DNA of 64,000 bases, taken from Vitis vinifera (Eukaryota > Streptophyta > Magnoliopsida > Vitales > Vitaceae). The stretch is taken from NCBI RefSeq assembly GCF_030704535.1, contig NC_081818.1, positions 881,001 to 945,000 on the forward strand, read 5' to 3'. Below the pieces are notes generated by a model, which saw only the letters and a list, made by a program, of their open reading frames with translations, did no database searches and had not been told where the DNA came from. The position numbers and the translations under genes were made by a program. This document shows, one piece after another, positions 24,927 through 35,065 of the stretch (the stretch's first letter is position 1; every line of letters starts with the position of its first letter).

Positions 24927-27900
24927 GCATATCCAGTTTGTTGTTCCCCTCATCCTCATCCTCGGGTCAACCCAGACCCACCTGGCGAACTCGCACCAAG
25001 AATCGGGGGAGTGGAGCTGCGAGCCGGACTTGGAGACTCGGATTCACGCCGAGTACAAGCCTGGACTCGTCACCCTCGACGGCCACGCCGATGACTGGAG
25101 CGACGTCGATGGGTTGGAGCTCTCTCTCCTCCCAGCTTTGGACCCAGATGAAGATCACCAGTACAAAGGTGGCAAAATGACTGTCAAGGTCTGTTTGGAT
25201 ATGGGTTCCTCCGTTTTGGGTCATCTTTTCTTGCATGAGTTACATGGGTTTCTCCGTTTTTCTCTTTTCTGAATTGGGTTGGATTAGTTTTTTCCTGGGT
25301 TTGTTGAGTATCAATGATTTTGAGTTACATGGGTTTCTCTGTTTTTCTGTTTTTGGAAATGGGTCGGATCAGACTTTTTTGTGGGTTTGTTCAATATCTA
25401 TGGTTTTCGGTTTGTCGGTTTTGTATTTGAGGGGTTTTGAATTTTAGGGTTTGGGTTTTGTTTGGTGGGAAATACTTTTCTTACCATGCTAATTAATGAA
25501 GTGATTTGATTATTTGGCTCTGAAAGGAAAGGGATTACGATTGCCCATTTTTATGGTTTTCTAGTAAAATTGTCGATTGGTTTGCCTCCATTTGGATTGG
25601 ATGACGGATAGTGGGAGAAAAAAAAATGAAACAAAGGAGAGAGAAAGTGGAAGCAAATAAAAAGTTCGGCCTTTTTCCACAGGGAATGAAAATTTGTAAA
25701 CGTTTCAAGTTTTTAAATATTTTCCCTTATATTCCATTTTCTTTCCTTTTTTGGTTGCAAATCAAACAAGTGAATTTCAGATTTCTTCTTCCTTTTATTT
25801 AGTGTGGCTTTTTTTCTTTTTCCTGGTTTTTTTCCCCTCTTTTAGGGTCTTTTAGGTTATAATCTTCTTGATTTTGTAGGCTTTGCATGATGGAAAGGAT
25901 ATCTTCTTCATGTTGCAAGTTGATGGAGACTATGCTTACTCAAAAGGGTGAGTGAATGTTTCATGTCATAGTGGGACAACTTGGCTTTGGAAAGGTGCTC
26001 AAATGGTTGAATTTGATTGTTCTAGCTCGGTTTCTAAACTGTGGACACCTAAAACTTATTTAAGAGGTTGATCATCGAACTTAGGTTAATTTTCAGGTTC
26101 TATTAAACGTGTGCAGAAAAATGGATGGCTATTTGTCATTTACATGAATTTATACATGAAGTGCTGTTACATGGTTGTGATGATGATTTATTGGTATGGC
26201 ATATATATATGATGTCATGGTTGTGATTTACATTTAAAATGGTGGTAGTTTGCACAAAGATTGTATAGCTGCAATTTCAATTCAAAGGGTGAAGATAAGA
26301 TCTTTCATTAGCCCCAGAACATGCTAAAGACAATTTTTTCCCCAAATTCCGCTGGGTCATAGTTGTCCAATGCTTTATGGATGACACTAGCAGGAAGTGT
26401 GGAGATCTTTTTAGCCCCAAAATAGAAGAAATATAACAAGACAAGCTTTGTCCTCTAAATCTGCTGGGTTGTAGTTCTTCGATGCTTTATGGATGACACT
26501 AAAAAGAAGCAGATGGGAGTAGCAATTCTCAAGGGAGGTTAGCTTCCTTTGTAAATTGGAAGCATGCTCCTCCAAGTATTTATGGCCTTTCTTTTTTTGT
26601 TGTCATTGTCATTTGAGTGTTATCCTAACTGTCCAAAATTTGCTAATACTGTTCTGATAGTCCAGTCTACTTTAGATATTATCTTTACTTGAAGTGCACT
26701 TTCTGTTGAGTTGTTCTAATTTTTTTGCATAATTAAAATTCTTGACATGGCGATCTTAGGCTAAAAAGGGTTTGTTCTTGTGTGACACAGCAACAATAAC
26801 AAATGCCCATCTGTTGCTCTCATGTTTCAAATTGGTGAGAATGCTACATATCATAATGTAAGCTTCTTTGGCTGTCAATTGCTTGTGTTGGATCTCATAT
26901 GAAATTAATAGTACCTGTTGGTCTTCTTTGCTCCCCTTTTCTTTTAATTTTAAAGAACTGAGAATGGTTTCATTGCGACTAGATGGGTGGGTGCAAGGAG
27001 GAGCCAGATAAATGCACTAGCAAAACTTGTCGTGGCAATGAAGTTGACATTATGCACTTTTCAATTGGAAATGCTATTCCAGGAAGGCTTTATGGTGGCA
27101 ATCCAATAGACAATGGAGAAGGGAATGGAGGTGACAGGTAGAACCATAGTGTAGCTCATATCACATCATATTGTAGTCTTTAGTGAAAGGCAAAACAATT
27201 TGGTCTAGGTCATAACTCTCTGTTTCTTTTGGCTTTTCATGATCAGATTCGGTCATTTGGTTGATCTGTATGCCTGGAATCCACATTGTCGACACCTTGA
27301 TGGACTTGGCCCTTCTGGTAATTACAGGATTGAAATTTTTGTCTCTTTTTTCTCAAATCCGGCCATTGACTGGTGGCATATCCATCCTCTTGTAACTCCT
27401 ATAAGTAAATTAATATCTGTTCATTTAAGTATGCATGCTATCACATTTTCTAGGATGGTTTATCTATAGTTCTTATGTCCAAAAGAGATGTGTTGATGGG
27501 AAGTCAAAAGTCTAATAACTCTCACCATTAAAATTAGTGTCCATTATGCAAGCATGCATCCACACAAATTTTAATGCTCTGCTTAGTGGTATTCCTAAAC
27601 ACAGTTTAACCAAGTTATCATATATTTGCTTAGGGGACAACCTTTTGGACTCTATCTAACCTAACCTGGTCACTCCATTGAGCGACTCTTCCAGTGGACC
27701 ATCCAATGCTCTTATTTGCAATTACTTTAGATTTTGTTGACTCTGGTTTGAGACAGAGGGACAAAGGAAGTCTAAGAAGTGTAGAAAGCTCTTTCTCTTT
27801 CTGTGTTTTTTTTTTTTTTTTTTTTTTTTTTGAGTATTAGTTTGAGTACTGACTATTGGCCTTAAATGTGCTGCCCTGTCAAATGAAGTTTTCCATCTGA

Positions 27901-30768
27901 AGTTTCATAATATGAAAATAGAACTATGGGTTTGAAAGAAGCAAAGGAATATTGTTGAATGCAAGGTTTGAAGAAAAATAACATGTTTTCATGAGCTAAG
28001 AAGAGGCTATATTTTCACTTGCAAAAGAGGGAAAATGTTTATAAACAACTCAGTCGGTTAAAGCTTGGACAATATTGTCTTTGTTATCTCTATAGTCTTT
28101 CCTGTTTTCATAGTTTTTAAGCCTGGAAAAACAGGTATTACTTAATAGGTGGACAACCAGTACAAACCTTTAGTCACATAAATATTCCATTCTTATGCCA
28201 TCAATCACATTAGTGGTTGCTGGTGGCTTAACTTGGTCTCGTTTTCCATTTTTGGATAAATCTCCAAAAAAATAATGTTTGAACTGCTTCCATGTTTTCA
28301 GGAAATGATACCAGTGCACAGAATAACTGGAAGGGGGCATGGTGGCATGGTAGTCTTGCAATGCATTCAGGTATCCATTCATCACTTGTTCTTTATTCAA
28401 CTTTAATATTCCGGTTCCACCAATTTGGTGTTAGGGAAACTATGTTCAAGAGCTGGTTGTGGAGAACTCACTGCTACCATGTTGGACAAACAGATAACAA
28501 ATTATAGAATTCTTTATAATATAAGACATGCATTTTTAATTCAATTTTTGGTAGGCTGCTTTCTGGAAAATAATCTAGCAGCCCATGTCTCATTCATGAT
28601 ATTCATACCAGGAGCTGATTTTTCAAGTCCCTTTTTCTTTTTGTTAACGTAAGAAAAATTGGTATCCCTTGTGGTTCTAAAACAATGATATCCTTTCTGA
28701 GTTCTGTTCTGTTCGATTCAAAAAATGCAGTTTTGACTTATTGTTGTCCTTAGCTAAGGTGGCCACCCAATTTAACATGCATCATGCATACATGTCTGGA
28801 ATGGGTTTTCCCTGCGGCAGCTGAACCTTGTAGTGCTAATTGCTGTTTGTGTTGTTGTTGGCAACTTCCACTCACAGGTTTTGTGGAAGAAGACAGCCCT
28901 TATGCATCATCAGGTCAGAAGGGTACATACTATTTTGAATTTTCGAGGCCTTTGAGAACAATGGATCGTCTTCAACAGGTTCCATCTTTGCTACTGCTTA
29001 GTTTCTTACTTTTATAGCCTGCAATGCCATTTTGAAAGCTTAGACAAGCCCTAGATTATAGCCTGATCCAGAACACAGAACCACTAGAATCCTTGAAATG
29101 GATTTTTTAAGTTAAAAGTTTTTGTCAATGTCTTCAGAACCGGACCGGTGATCGAACCGGAAAAGTTACCGGTTCACGGTTCACTGGTCGGACCGGCGGT
29201 CGGACCGCTATCGAACCGGTATCGAACCGGTGACGTCATAAATATATAATTTATATATTATTAAAATTAAAAATAATTATAAAAATTAAAAATATATAAA
29301 ATTACAAATTTTAATAATGTTTGATTTTTATATTTGGTATATTAAATTAAATGATAAAGTTTAATATTTTAAATTTTATTAAATAGAAATATGTAATATT
29401 TAAGAAAGAAGATATATTTAAGATGAAAAAATTTAAAATATTTAATTTTATCCTTTTGTCTTTGTATTGTATTGTTTTTAAATTATTCTATTAAATAATT
29501 TATATTATTTTTTATAATTATTATAAAAATAAACAGGAATTTAAATATTTATATTTTTTTTAAGATTTTATATGATAAAATTTTGAAATAAAATCAAAGT
29601 TCCATAACTTCCATGCGTCCAAAGCAATGTTTTCCTCTAATAGTCTCATTCCCAATCCCACATCGGAAGCACAAGAATTTTATGTGCTCTATGTGCTCTA
29701 TAAATGCCTTCCAACCTTTAAGCCAAACAAGCCACCAAGCTGGGCCTGGAAGCATGGCCCAAATGCAAGTGTTATTTTTAAATAAAGAATGCTGCAAATT
29801 GGGCTTGAAGACATGGCCCAAATAATAGTGATTAATCTTTTCATTGGACTGGGTCTTAGTGGCTTGGACCAAAGATGGTTTATTAGATTTAGTTGTAAGC
29901 ATTGGGCCTGGAATGACCTTTTCATAGTAAAAAAAACTTGTTTTAAGTTATGACCGATTTGCAAAAAACCGGACGGGTTGTCCGGTTCGACGGTCCAACC
30001 GTCGGTTTGAACGGTTCAATGCCGGTTTGATAACAAAACGGTTCATTGAGCGAACCGAACCGGATAGTTCACCGGTCGACGGTTGGACCGGTTCAACCGG
30101 CCGGTCCGGTCCGGTTTTTAAAATCATGGTTTTTGTTGTATAGGATGAGGACATTTCGGTCTCTGGTGCCATAGCATTTGATAGTTCTAGCTCTTCATGT
30201 AGAAGATTTGCCACAATCAAAATTTCCAAAATGATAATGAACACATTAGAATGATTTCATTTCCTCTTATATTTCCAAATGCTGCTCATATTTATGTACC
30301 CCCAACTGCCATAGTAAGTTTAGAGTAACTTCATGACCATTTTCCATCATTATACCAATAAGGCTGGCCTAAAAGATTAAAAGCTTCAAACTAGAAAATT
30401 TGGGTTCTTCAAGCTTGCACATATTCTACATTAAATTGAAAACAAAATTGAAGCACTGCTCTTTGTAAATGCAGGATGTTCAATTCACCATTGGTCAAAC
30501 AAGCAAGATTTCAGTGGCATTCTGGTATCCAGTTGATGGGAACCCATGGCATGGATCTGGGCACTATTCTATTAGTTGTGACTGGGTACCTTTAGATATC
30601 GCTTTAGTCAGTTCTGAGCTTAGCAAGGTGGCTTCAACAAGCTCTTGGGATGCTGCCAGCGCCTTCTCTGTCCTCATCTCCGTGGTCGCCTTTTGCATAT
30701 CTATTTTTGTTGGGTACTGGGTTTCTAGGTCCAAAGCTGTCCCCTTTACGCCCATAGACCGGCTTTGA
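24925..30768 (+). CDS. Ethylbenzene dehydrogenase-related (EB_dh-type heme domain) membrane protein
   Basis: Eight exons join in frame to 362 aa: 24925-25188, 25880-25947, 26791-26857, 26983-27137, 27247-27317, 28302-28370, 28878-28978 and 30475-30768. Residues 1-~20 (MHIQFVVPLILILGS) are a hydrophobic signal peptide. A lumenal or extracellular beta-rich domain follows, resembling the heme-b-binding domain of ethylbenzene dehydrogenase gamma subunit, with Cys-rich stretches around CPSVALMFQIGENATYHN and GGCKEEPDKCTSKTCRG. One transmembrane helix near residues 329-348 (SVLISVVAFCISIFVGYW) leaves a short cytosolic tail, so a type I membrane topology is likely. The plant family is annotated as heme binding but its biochemical role is unknown; electron transfer is inference from the domain. 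Phase is kept across all seven introns, and intron 7 carries a hAT-like insertion. A copia element starts 200 bases after the stop. Confidence 0.88.
29118..30136 (+). mobile_element. hAT-like non-autonomous element in intron 7 of heme-domain gene
   Basis: The element proper is 29126-30128 (1,003 bp), flanked by the 8-base duplication GTTTTTGT at 29118-29125 and 30129-30136. The ends are imperfect inverted repeats: CAATGTCTTCAGAACCGG on the left, and CATGATTTTAAAAACCGG on the right read inwards. Both subterminal regions are dense in CCGG/ACCGGTTC motifs, as in hAT elements where such repeats bind transposase. An AT-rich non-coding middle (29240-29590) is followed by an insert containing a USE-like box and a TATA box. 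No transposase frame is present. Confidence 0.82.
29655..29704 (+). promoter_or_regulatory. snRNA-promoter-like USE and TATA box inside the hAT-like element
   Basis: ATCCCACATCG at 29655-29665 matches the plant upstream sequence element (RTCCCACATCG) of U-snRNA genes exactly. TATAAA follows at 29699-29704. The centre spacing is about 42 bases, roughly one helical turn longer than the usual Pol II arrangement. The sequence downstream does not look like any snRNA I recognise. Confidence 0.4.
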
Positions 30769-30967
30769 GGTGTCCATGCAGCTTATTATTGGTGGGGGTG
30801 GTTGGGTTCGAGCAGGGCAGGGCTATTTATTATTCTTCTTGTGTTATGAGTTGGATCCCATTAATAGTATGGGTTGCATGGCTTCTTCTGTTTCATTTGT
30901 TTCCTTAGGGGAAGAAAAAGATAAAAGACAAATAGAATCATTTGTTGTCAATTCTTGTTGTTAGGTA
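30769..30967. other. 3' flank of heme-domain gene
   Basis: This is the probable 3' UTR of the heme-domain gene, cut off at 30967 by the copia insertion. The displaced continuation of this flank resumes at 33976. Confidence 0.5.
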
Positions 30968-30972
30968 GAATA

Positions 30973-31588
30973 TGTTGGAAATGAGTTTGAAAAAATAATA
31001 ATTGAGCAACTTGGGGCTTAATTAAAAGTGTGACCCACACTCCGAAAATGTCGGGACCACGAACCAATGCGTTCTCCTCCGCGAGGAGTATAACATGGTA
31101 TATTTATTTGTTCAAATCCATTAAGTATTGAATGAGAAAATTGACTCCAAAGTCACCCACTTGAATGACTATTCCAAACAGGTACGTGTCTATTCCGAAT
31201 AGGTTTATACCTATTCTAAACAGACACCAGGAAGTCTATAAATAGACTTTTTACCTCGGCATTAAATGATTCAATTAATTCCTGCATATTTCTCTCTCTC
31301 TTCTTTGCATCCTTTGTCAGTTCGATTACAAAACACAAGTTGTGTTTGTGGTGTTCTACAGATTGAAGTGCTGCTTTTGTAGAACTGAATATCCGTTCTA
31401 TCTTGGGAGACATTTATTCACTACCTTGAGCACCAGAGAGGGAATAAAATTGTCTCAAGGAAACAGTGTTGTCACTAGGCTCGGATTCATAGAATTAAAG
31501 TAAGTTCTGTAATTTCATTTATTTTATTTACATACTTATTTAATGTTTACTTAAAGTATAAACTGTAAAAGGATTTTACTTGCTAACA
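30973..31588 (+). repeat. Left LTR of inverted-LTR copia element
   Basis: 616 bp, TG...CA ends. A TATA-like CTATAAATAG near 31236 suggests a promoter directed rightwards into the coding frame. Confidence 0.88.
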
Positions 31589-31659
31589 ATCTTAAGACAA
31601 TTTTATTAAATAAAAAAAATAAAAAAAACTTTTTGTAGTTTATACTTCAGTAAATATTA
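31541..31659. repeat. 31-bp inverted repeat spanning the LTR/internal junction
   Basis: 31541-31571 (TAATGTTTACTTAAAGTATA, then AACTGTAAAAG) is mirrored by 31629-31659 (CTTTTTGTAGTTTATACTTC, then AGTAAATATTA), with about four differences and one indel. The 57-base loop contains the LTR end and the place where a primer binding site is expected. Confidence 0.6.
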
Positions 31660-31791
31660 TATTCTTAAGTTTCAAATCAGATTGTGTTTCTGCATTTGGA
31701 AACTTAAATATTCTATTCATCTATTATTTTTTTTAAATCAGAATTTTGTATTCTAAATTTTCTGCATTTTTGTTTTTGTAACAGAAATCAA

Positions 31792-33351
31792 ATGGCATCT
31801 TCAAGCAATGTTCCTACAATGAATTTGACTCATGGAGAAAAACCAGAGAAATTCAATGGGAATGAGTTCAAACGTTGGCAACAAAAGATGCTCTTCTACC
31901 TCACCACATTGAACTTGGCAAGGTTCCTTCATGAAGAATGTCCCATACTTGAAGAAGGAGAAACCAACAAGGAAAAGGTTGCTGCCGTGGATGCATGGAA
32001 GCATTCTGATTTCTTATGCAGAAATTATGTGCTTAATGGCTTAGACAATACACTTTACAATGTGTATTGTTCACTCAAGACAACAAAGGAACTATGGGAT
32101 TCACTTGACAAGAAATACAAAACCGAGGATGCTGGCATGAAGAAATTCATAGTCGGCAAATTTCTTGATTTCAAAATGATCGATTCCAAAACAGTTATAA
32201 GTCAAGTTCAAGAACTGCAAGTAATTCTTCATGAAATCCATTCTGAAGGAATGAGTCTTAGTGACTCATTTCAAGTGGCTGCTGTGATTGAAAAATTACC
32301 ACCACTATGGAAGGACTTCAAGAATTATCTTAAGCACAAACGCAAAGAGATGAATCTTGAAGAATTAATTGTGAGGTTAAGGATTGAGGAGGACAACCGA
32401 AAATCTGAAAAGAAGGGAAATAATTCAATGGAGGCTAAAGCCAATGTTATTGAACAAGGACCAAAAATTAACAAGAAACGAAAGCATGGTGATCAAAATC
32501 AGAATCAAGGATCAAATGCGGCGAAGAAATTCAAAGGCAAATGTTATAATTGTGGCAAAACTGGTCACAAGTCTAATGATTGCCGTAAGCCAAAGAAGGA
32601 AAAGAAACCCCAAGCTAATGTGACAGAATTTGATAAACTTTCAAATGATGTCTTCGAGATGAATCTTTCCGTTGTTGTATCCGAATGCAATATTGTAGGA
32701 AACACCAAGGAATGGTGGGTGGACACTGGGGCTACTCGTCACATATGTTCCAACAAGTGGATGTTTTCAACTTACAAACCCGTGGAGCAAAATGAAGAAT
32801 TATTCATGGGTAACTCTTCTAGTTCCAAAGTTGAAGGTCGTGGGAAGGTGATTCTGAAAATGACTTCTGGCAAAGAACTCACTTTAAATGATGTGCTTCA
32901 TGTGCCAGACATTCGCAAGAACTTGGTTTCTGGATCTTTGCTTAGCAAAAATGGTTTCAAATTAGTGTTTGTGTCTGATAAGTTTGTACTTACAAAGAAT
33001 GAGATGTTTGTAGGAAAGGGCTATCTTAGTGATGGGCTCTTTAAGATGAATGTAATGACTGTTGTACCTAAGTCTATTAATAATAATAAGATTGATTTTT
33101 CTGCTTACTTGCTTGAGTCTTCTAATATTTGGCATGGTAGATTAGGACATGTTAATTATGATACTCTACGTAGATTAATTCACTTAGATTATCTACCTAA
33201 ATTTAATATTGATCCTAATCATAAATGTGAAACTTGTGTAGAATCTAAATTAACAAAAGTACCTTTTCATTCAGTTGAAAGAAGTACTGAACCTCTAGAC
33301 TTAATTCACAGTGATATTTGTGATTTAAAGTTTGTAAATAAAATAAAATAA
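31792..33351 (+). CDS. Truncated copia gag-protease-integrase(N) polyprotein
   Basis: This is an uninterrupted 519-codon frame. In order it has a copia-type gag (from [17 protein letters not shown]), a zinc knuckle [14 protein letters not shown] near residue 251, an aspartic protease site [12 protein letters not shown] near residue 308, a GAG-pre-integrase block WHGRLGH near residue 450 with following Cys pair, and the first residues of the integrase core ([12 protein letters not shown]). It then stops after five residues of unrelated sequence (VNKIK) at the junction with the inverted LTR. A complete copia polyprotein would continue for several hundred residues, so replication would need enzymes from another element. 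No stop or frameshift interrupts what remains. Confidence 0.9.
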   Translation: MASSSNVPTMNLTHGEKPEKFNGNEFKRWQQKMLFYLTTLNLARFLHEECPILEEGETNKEKVAAVDAWKHSDFLCRNYVLNGLDNTLYNVYCSLKTTKELWDSLDKKYKTEDAGMKKFIVGKFLDFKMIDSKTVISQVQELQVILHEIHSEGMSLSDSFQVAAVIEKLPPLWKDFKNYLKHKRKEMNLEELIVRLRIEEDNRKSEKKGNNSMEAKANVIEQGPKINKKRKHGDQNQNQGSNAAKKFKGKCYNCGKTGHKSNDCRKPKKEKKPQANVTEFDKLSNDVFEMNLSVVVSECNIVGNTKEWWVDTGATRHICSNKWMFSTYKPVEQNEELFMGNSSSSKVEGRGKVILKMTSGKELTLNDVLHVPDIRKNLVSGSLLSKNGFKLVFVSDKFVLTKNEMFVGKGYLSDGLFKMNVMTVVPKSINNNKIDFSAYLLESSNIWHGRLGHVNYDTLRRLIHLDYLPKFNIDPNHKCETCVESKLTKVPFHSVERSTEPLDLIHSDICDLKFVNKIK

Positions 33352-33354
33352 CAT

Positions 33355-33970
33355 TGTTAGCAAGTAAAATCTTTTTACAGTTTATACTTTAAGTAAACAT
33401 TAAATAAGTATGTAAATAAAATAAATGAAATTACAGAACTTACTTTAATTCTATGAATCCGAGCCCAGTGACAACACTGTTTCCATAAGACAATTTTATT
33501 CCCTCTCTGATGCTCAAGGTAGTGAATAAATGTCTCTCAAGATAGAACGGATATTCAGTTCTACAAAAGCAGCACTTCAATCTGTAGAACACCACGAACA
33601 CAACTTGTGTTTTGTACTCGAACTGACAAAGGATGCAAAGAAGAGAGAGAGAAATATGCAGGAATTAATTGAATCATTTAATGCCGGGGTAGAAAGTCTA
33701 TTTATAGACTTCCTGGTGTCTGTTTAGAATAGGTATAAACCTATTCGGAATAGACACGTACCTGTTTGGAATAGTCATTCAAGTGGGTGACTTTGGAGTC
33801 AATTTTCTCATTCAATACTTAATGGATTTGAACAAATAAATATACCACGTTATACTCCTCGCGGAGGAGAACGCGTTGGTGCATGGTCCCGACATTTTCG
33901 GAGTGTGGGTCACACTTTTAATTAAGCCCCAAGTTGCTCAATTATTATTTTTTCAAACTCATTTCCAACA
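33355..33970 (-). repeat. Right LTR of inverted-LTR copia element (reverse orientation)
   Basis: This is the reverse complement of 30973-31588, the same 616 bp in length. Its promoter, if active, would point back into the element, so opposed transcription could give double-stranded RNA. Confidence 0.88.
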
Positions 33971-33975
33971 GAATA

Positions 33976-34336
33976 CAACTCTTTCCTCTCCCATATTGGC
34001 ATACTTTTTCTTTGTAAAGCAGTCTTTTGAAAACCATCAAGAGACCAGAGAGGCCAACTGGTTGGGTTGGACAATTTGGACCATCAACCATTTCTGTTTA
34101 TGGCCTCTCAGAATTCAGAGACCAGTTTTAGAGGCATCTGGGGTTTCTTTCTCATCTCTTGAACCCTTCGACTTCCATGAAACTCTGTTGGATTGGATGT
34201 TTGCACAATGACACTGCCTTTTGGCATCGACCTACTTCATGCAACAACCTGGATCAATGAAGCAGAGAGCAAAAACAATGATATATCATGCAATTTTTTA
34301 ACAAAAAAAATTGATACTTTTTTTTATAAGATTGAT
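33976..34336. other. Interrupted 3' flank between heme-domain and PPR genes
   Basis: Ordinary-composition DNA continuing the flank broken by the copia insertion. The only open frame crossing it begins inside the LTR and is chimeric. It is probably 3' UTR or intergenic DNA between two convergent genes. Confidence 0.4.
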
Positions 34337-34671
34337 ACATGGGAACCGGTATGAGTCCTACTCATGTTGGTTTCCTCTCAATTTTCAACTGTGACACATC
34401 ATACCCTTCCAATGGGGAAGCCTGCTAGGACAGCTGATACAAACTTAAAAAGTTTCACTTGAACAGAGAAAGTACTGGACAGTCTTAATCTGATAAAGCA
34501 AACCATGATCTACACATGGGAACCGGTATGAGAACTACTCATGTTGGTTTCCGCATCATGCCCTTCCAATAGGGAAGCCTACTAAGACAGTTGATACAAA
34601 CTTCAAAAGTCTCAATGTACAGATAAAGTACTGGGCAGTCTTAATCTAATAAAGCAAGCCATGTTCTTCAC
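34337..34671. repeat. Tandem duplication (~177 + ~158 bp) in PPR 3' region
   Basis: Two units begin ACATGGGAACCGGTATGAG at 34337 and 34514. They share CTACTCATGTTGGTTTCC, CCCTTCCAAT, GGGAAGCCT, TTGATACAAACTT and CAGTCTTAATCT in the same order. The second lacks about 20 bases. Each unit starts with an imperfect 13-bp hairpin (AACCGGTATGAGT paired with ACTCATGTTGGTT). Confidence 0.85.
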
Positions 34672-35065
34672 ATAATTTTTAACAGAAAATCAAAAGATTA
34701 GAAGATGGTTACTTCCACAATTTGTAAAGAAAGACGAGCAAAACAACCAAAATGTAAAATAAGAAACTACCGCTCTGTCCATAGAACTGTCTATTTAACA
34801 AACAAAACAGCTCCTTAGAAGGCAGTATTCAACCAGCACACCAAATTCAAGCTCATTGGAAGAGATCACCGTCTCCCATTGTCCTTGATCGGCTCCCCAA
34901 ATACTGTCCAAGGCTGATGCAGTTAAAAGTCTTGTGTCTGCAACTACAAATTTATGTATGAACCGAAGTCTATGTTTTTATGCTTCCATTCATCATGAAT
35001 GGAAATAGCAATTCAAGAACATCACAAATTGTGCTCTTATTCTGGATTTCTCTAAACTTGCTAGC

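Larger units (their letters stand above)
30968..33975 (+). mobile_element. Copia retrotransposon with LTRs in inverted orientation
   Basis: The unit is bounded by the 5-base target duplication GAATA (30968-30972 and 33971-33975). The left LTR (30973-31588) starts TGTTGG and ends CTAACA. The right LTR (33355-33970) is the same 616-bp sequence reverse-complemented. I count 14 substitutions and no length change between the two arms, about 97.7% identity. The 1.77-kb interior carries the 5' part of a copia coding region (gag, zinc knuckle, protease, start of integrase) and then meets the inverted LTR directly. Reverse transcriptase and RNase H are absent, and there is no tRNA-type primer site after the left LTR. 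Confidence 0.9.

Noticed and set aside
29726..29900. Functional U-snRNA gene in the hAT-like element
   Set aside because: The box spacing is off and the downstream sequence matches no snRNA I know.
30973..33970. Two independent solo-LTR insertions in opposite orientation around a copia fragment
   Set aside because: Each solo LTR should have its own 5-base duplication. Only the two outer ends share GAATA, and the arms are equally long with low divergence.
33876..34211. 111-codon frame after the copia element
   Set aside because: Chimeric: it starts in the inverted LTR and runs into flanking DNA.
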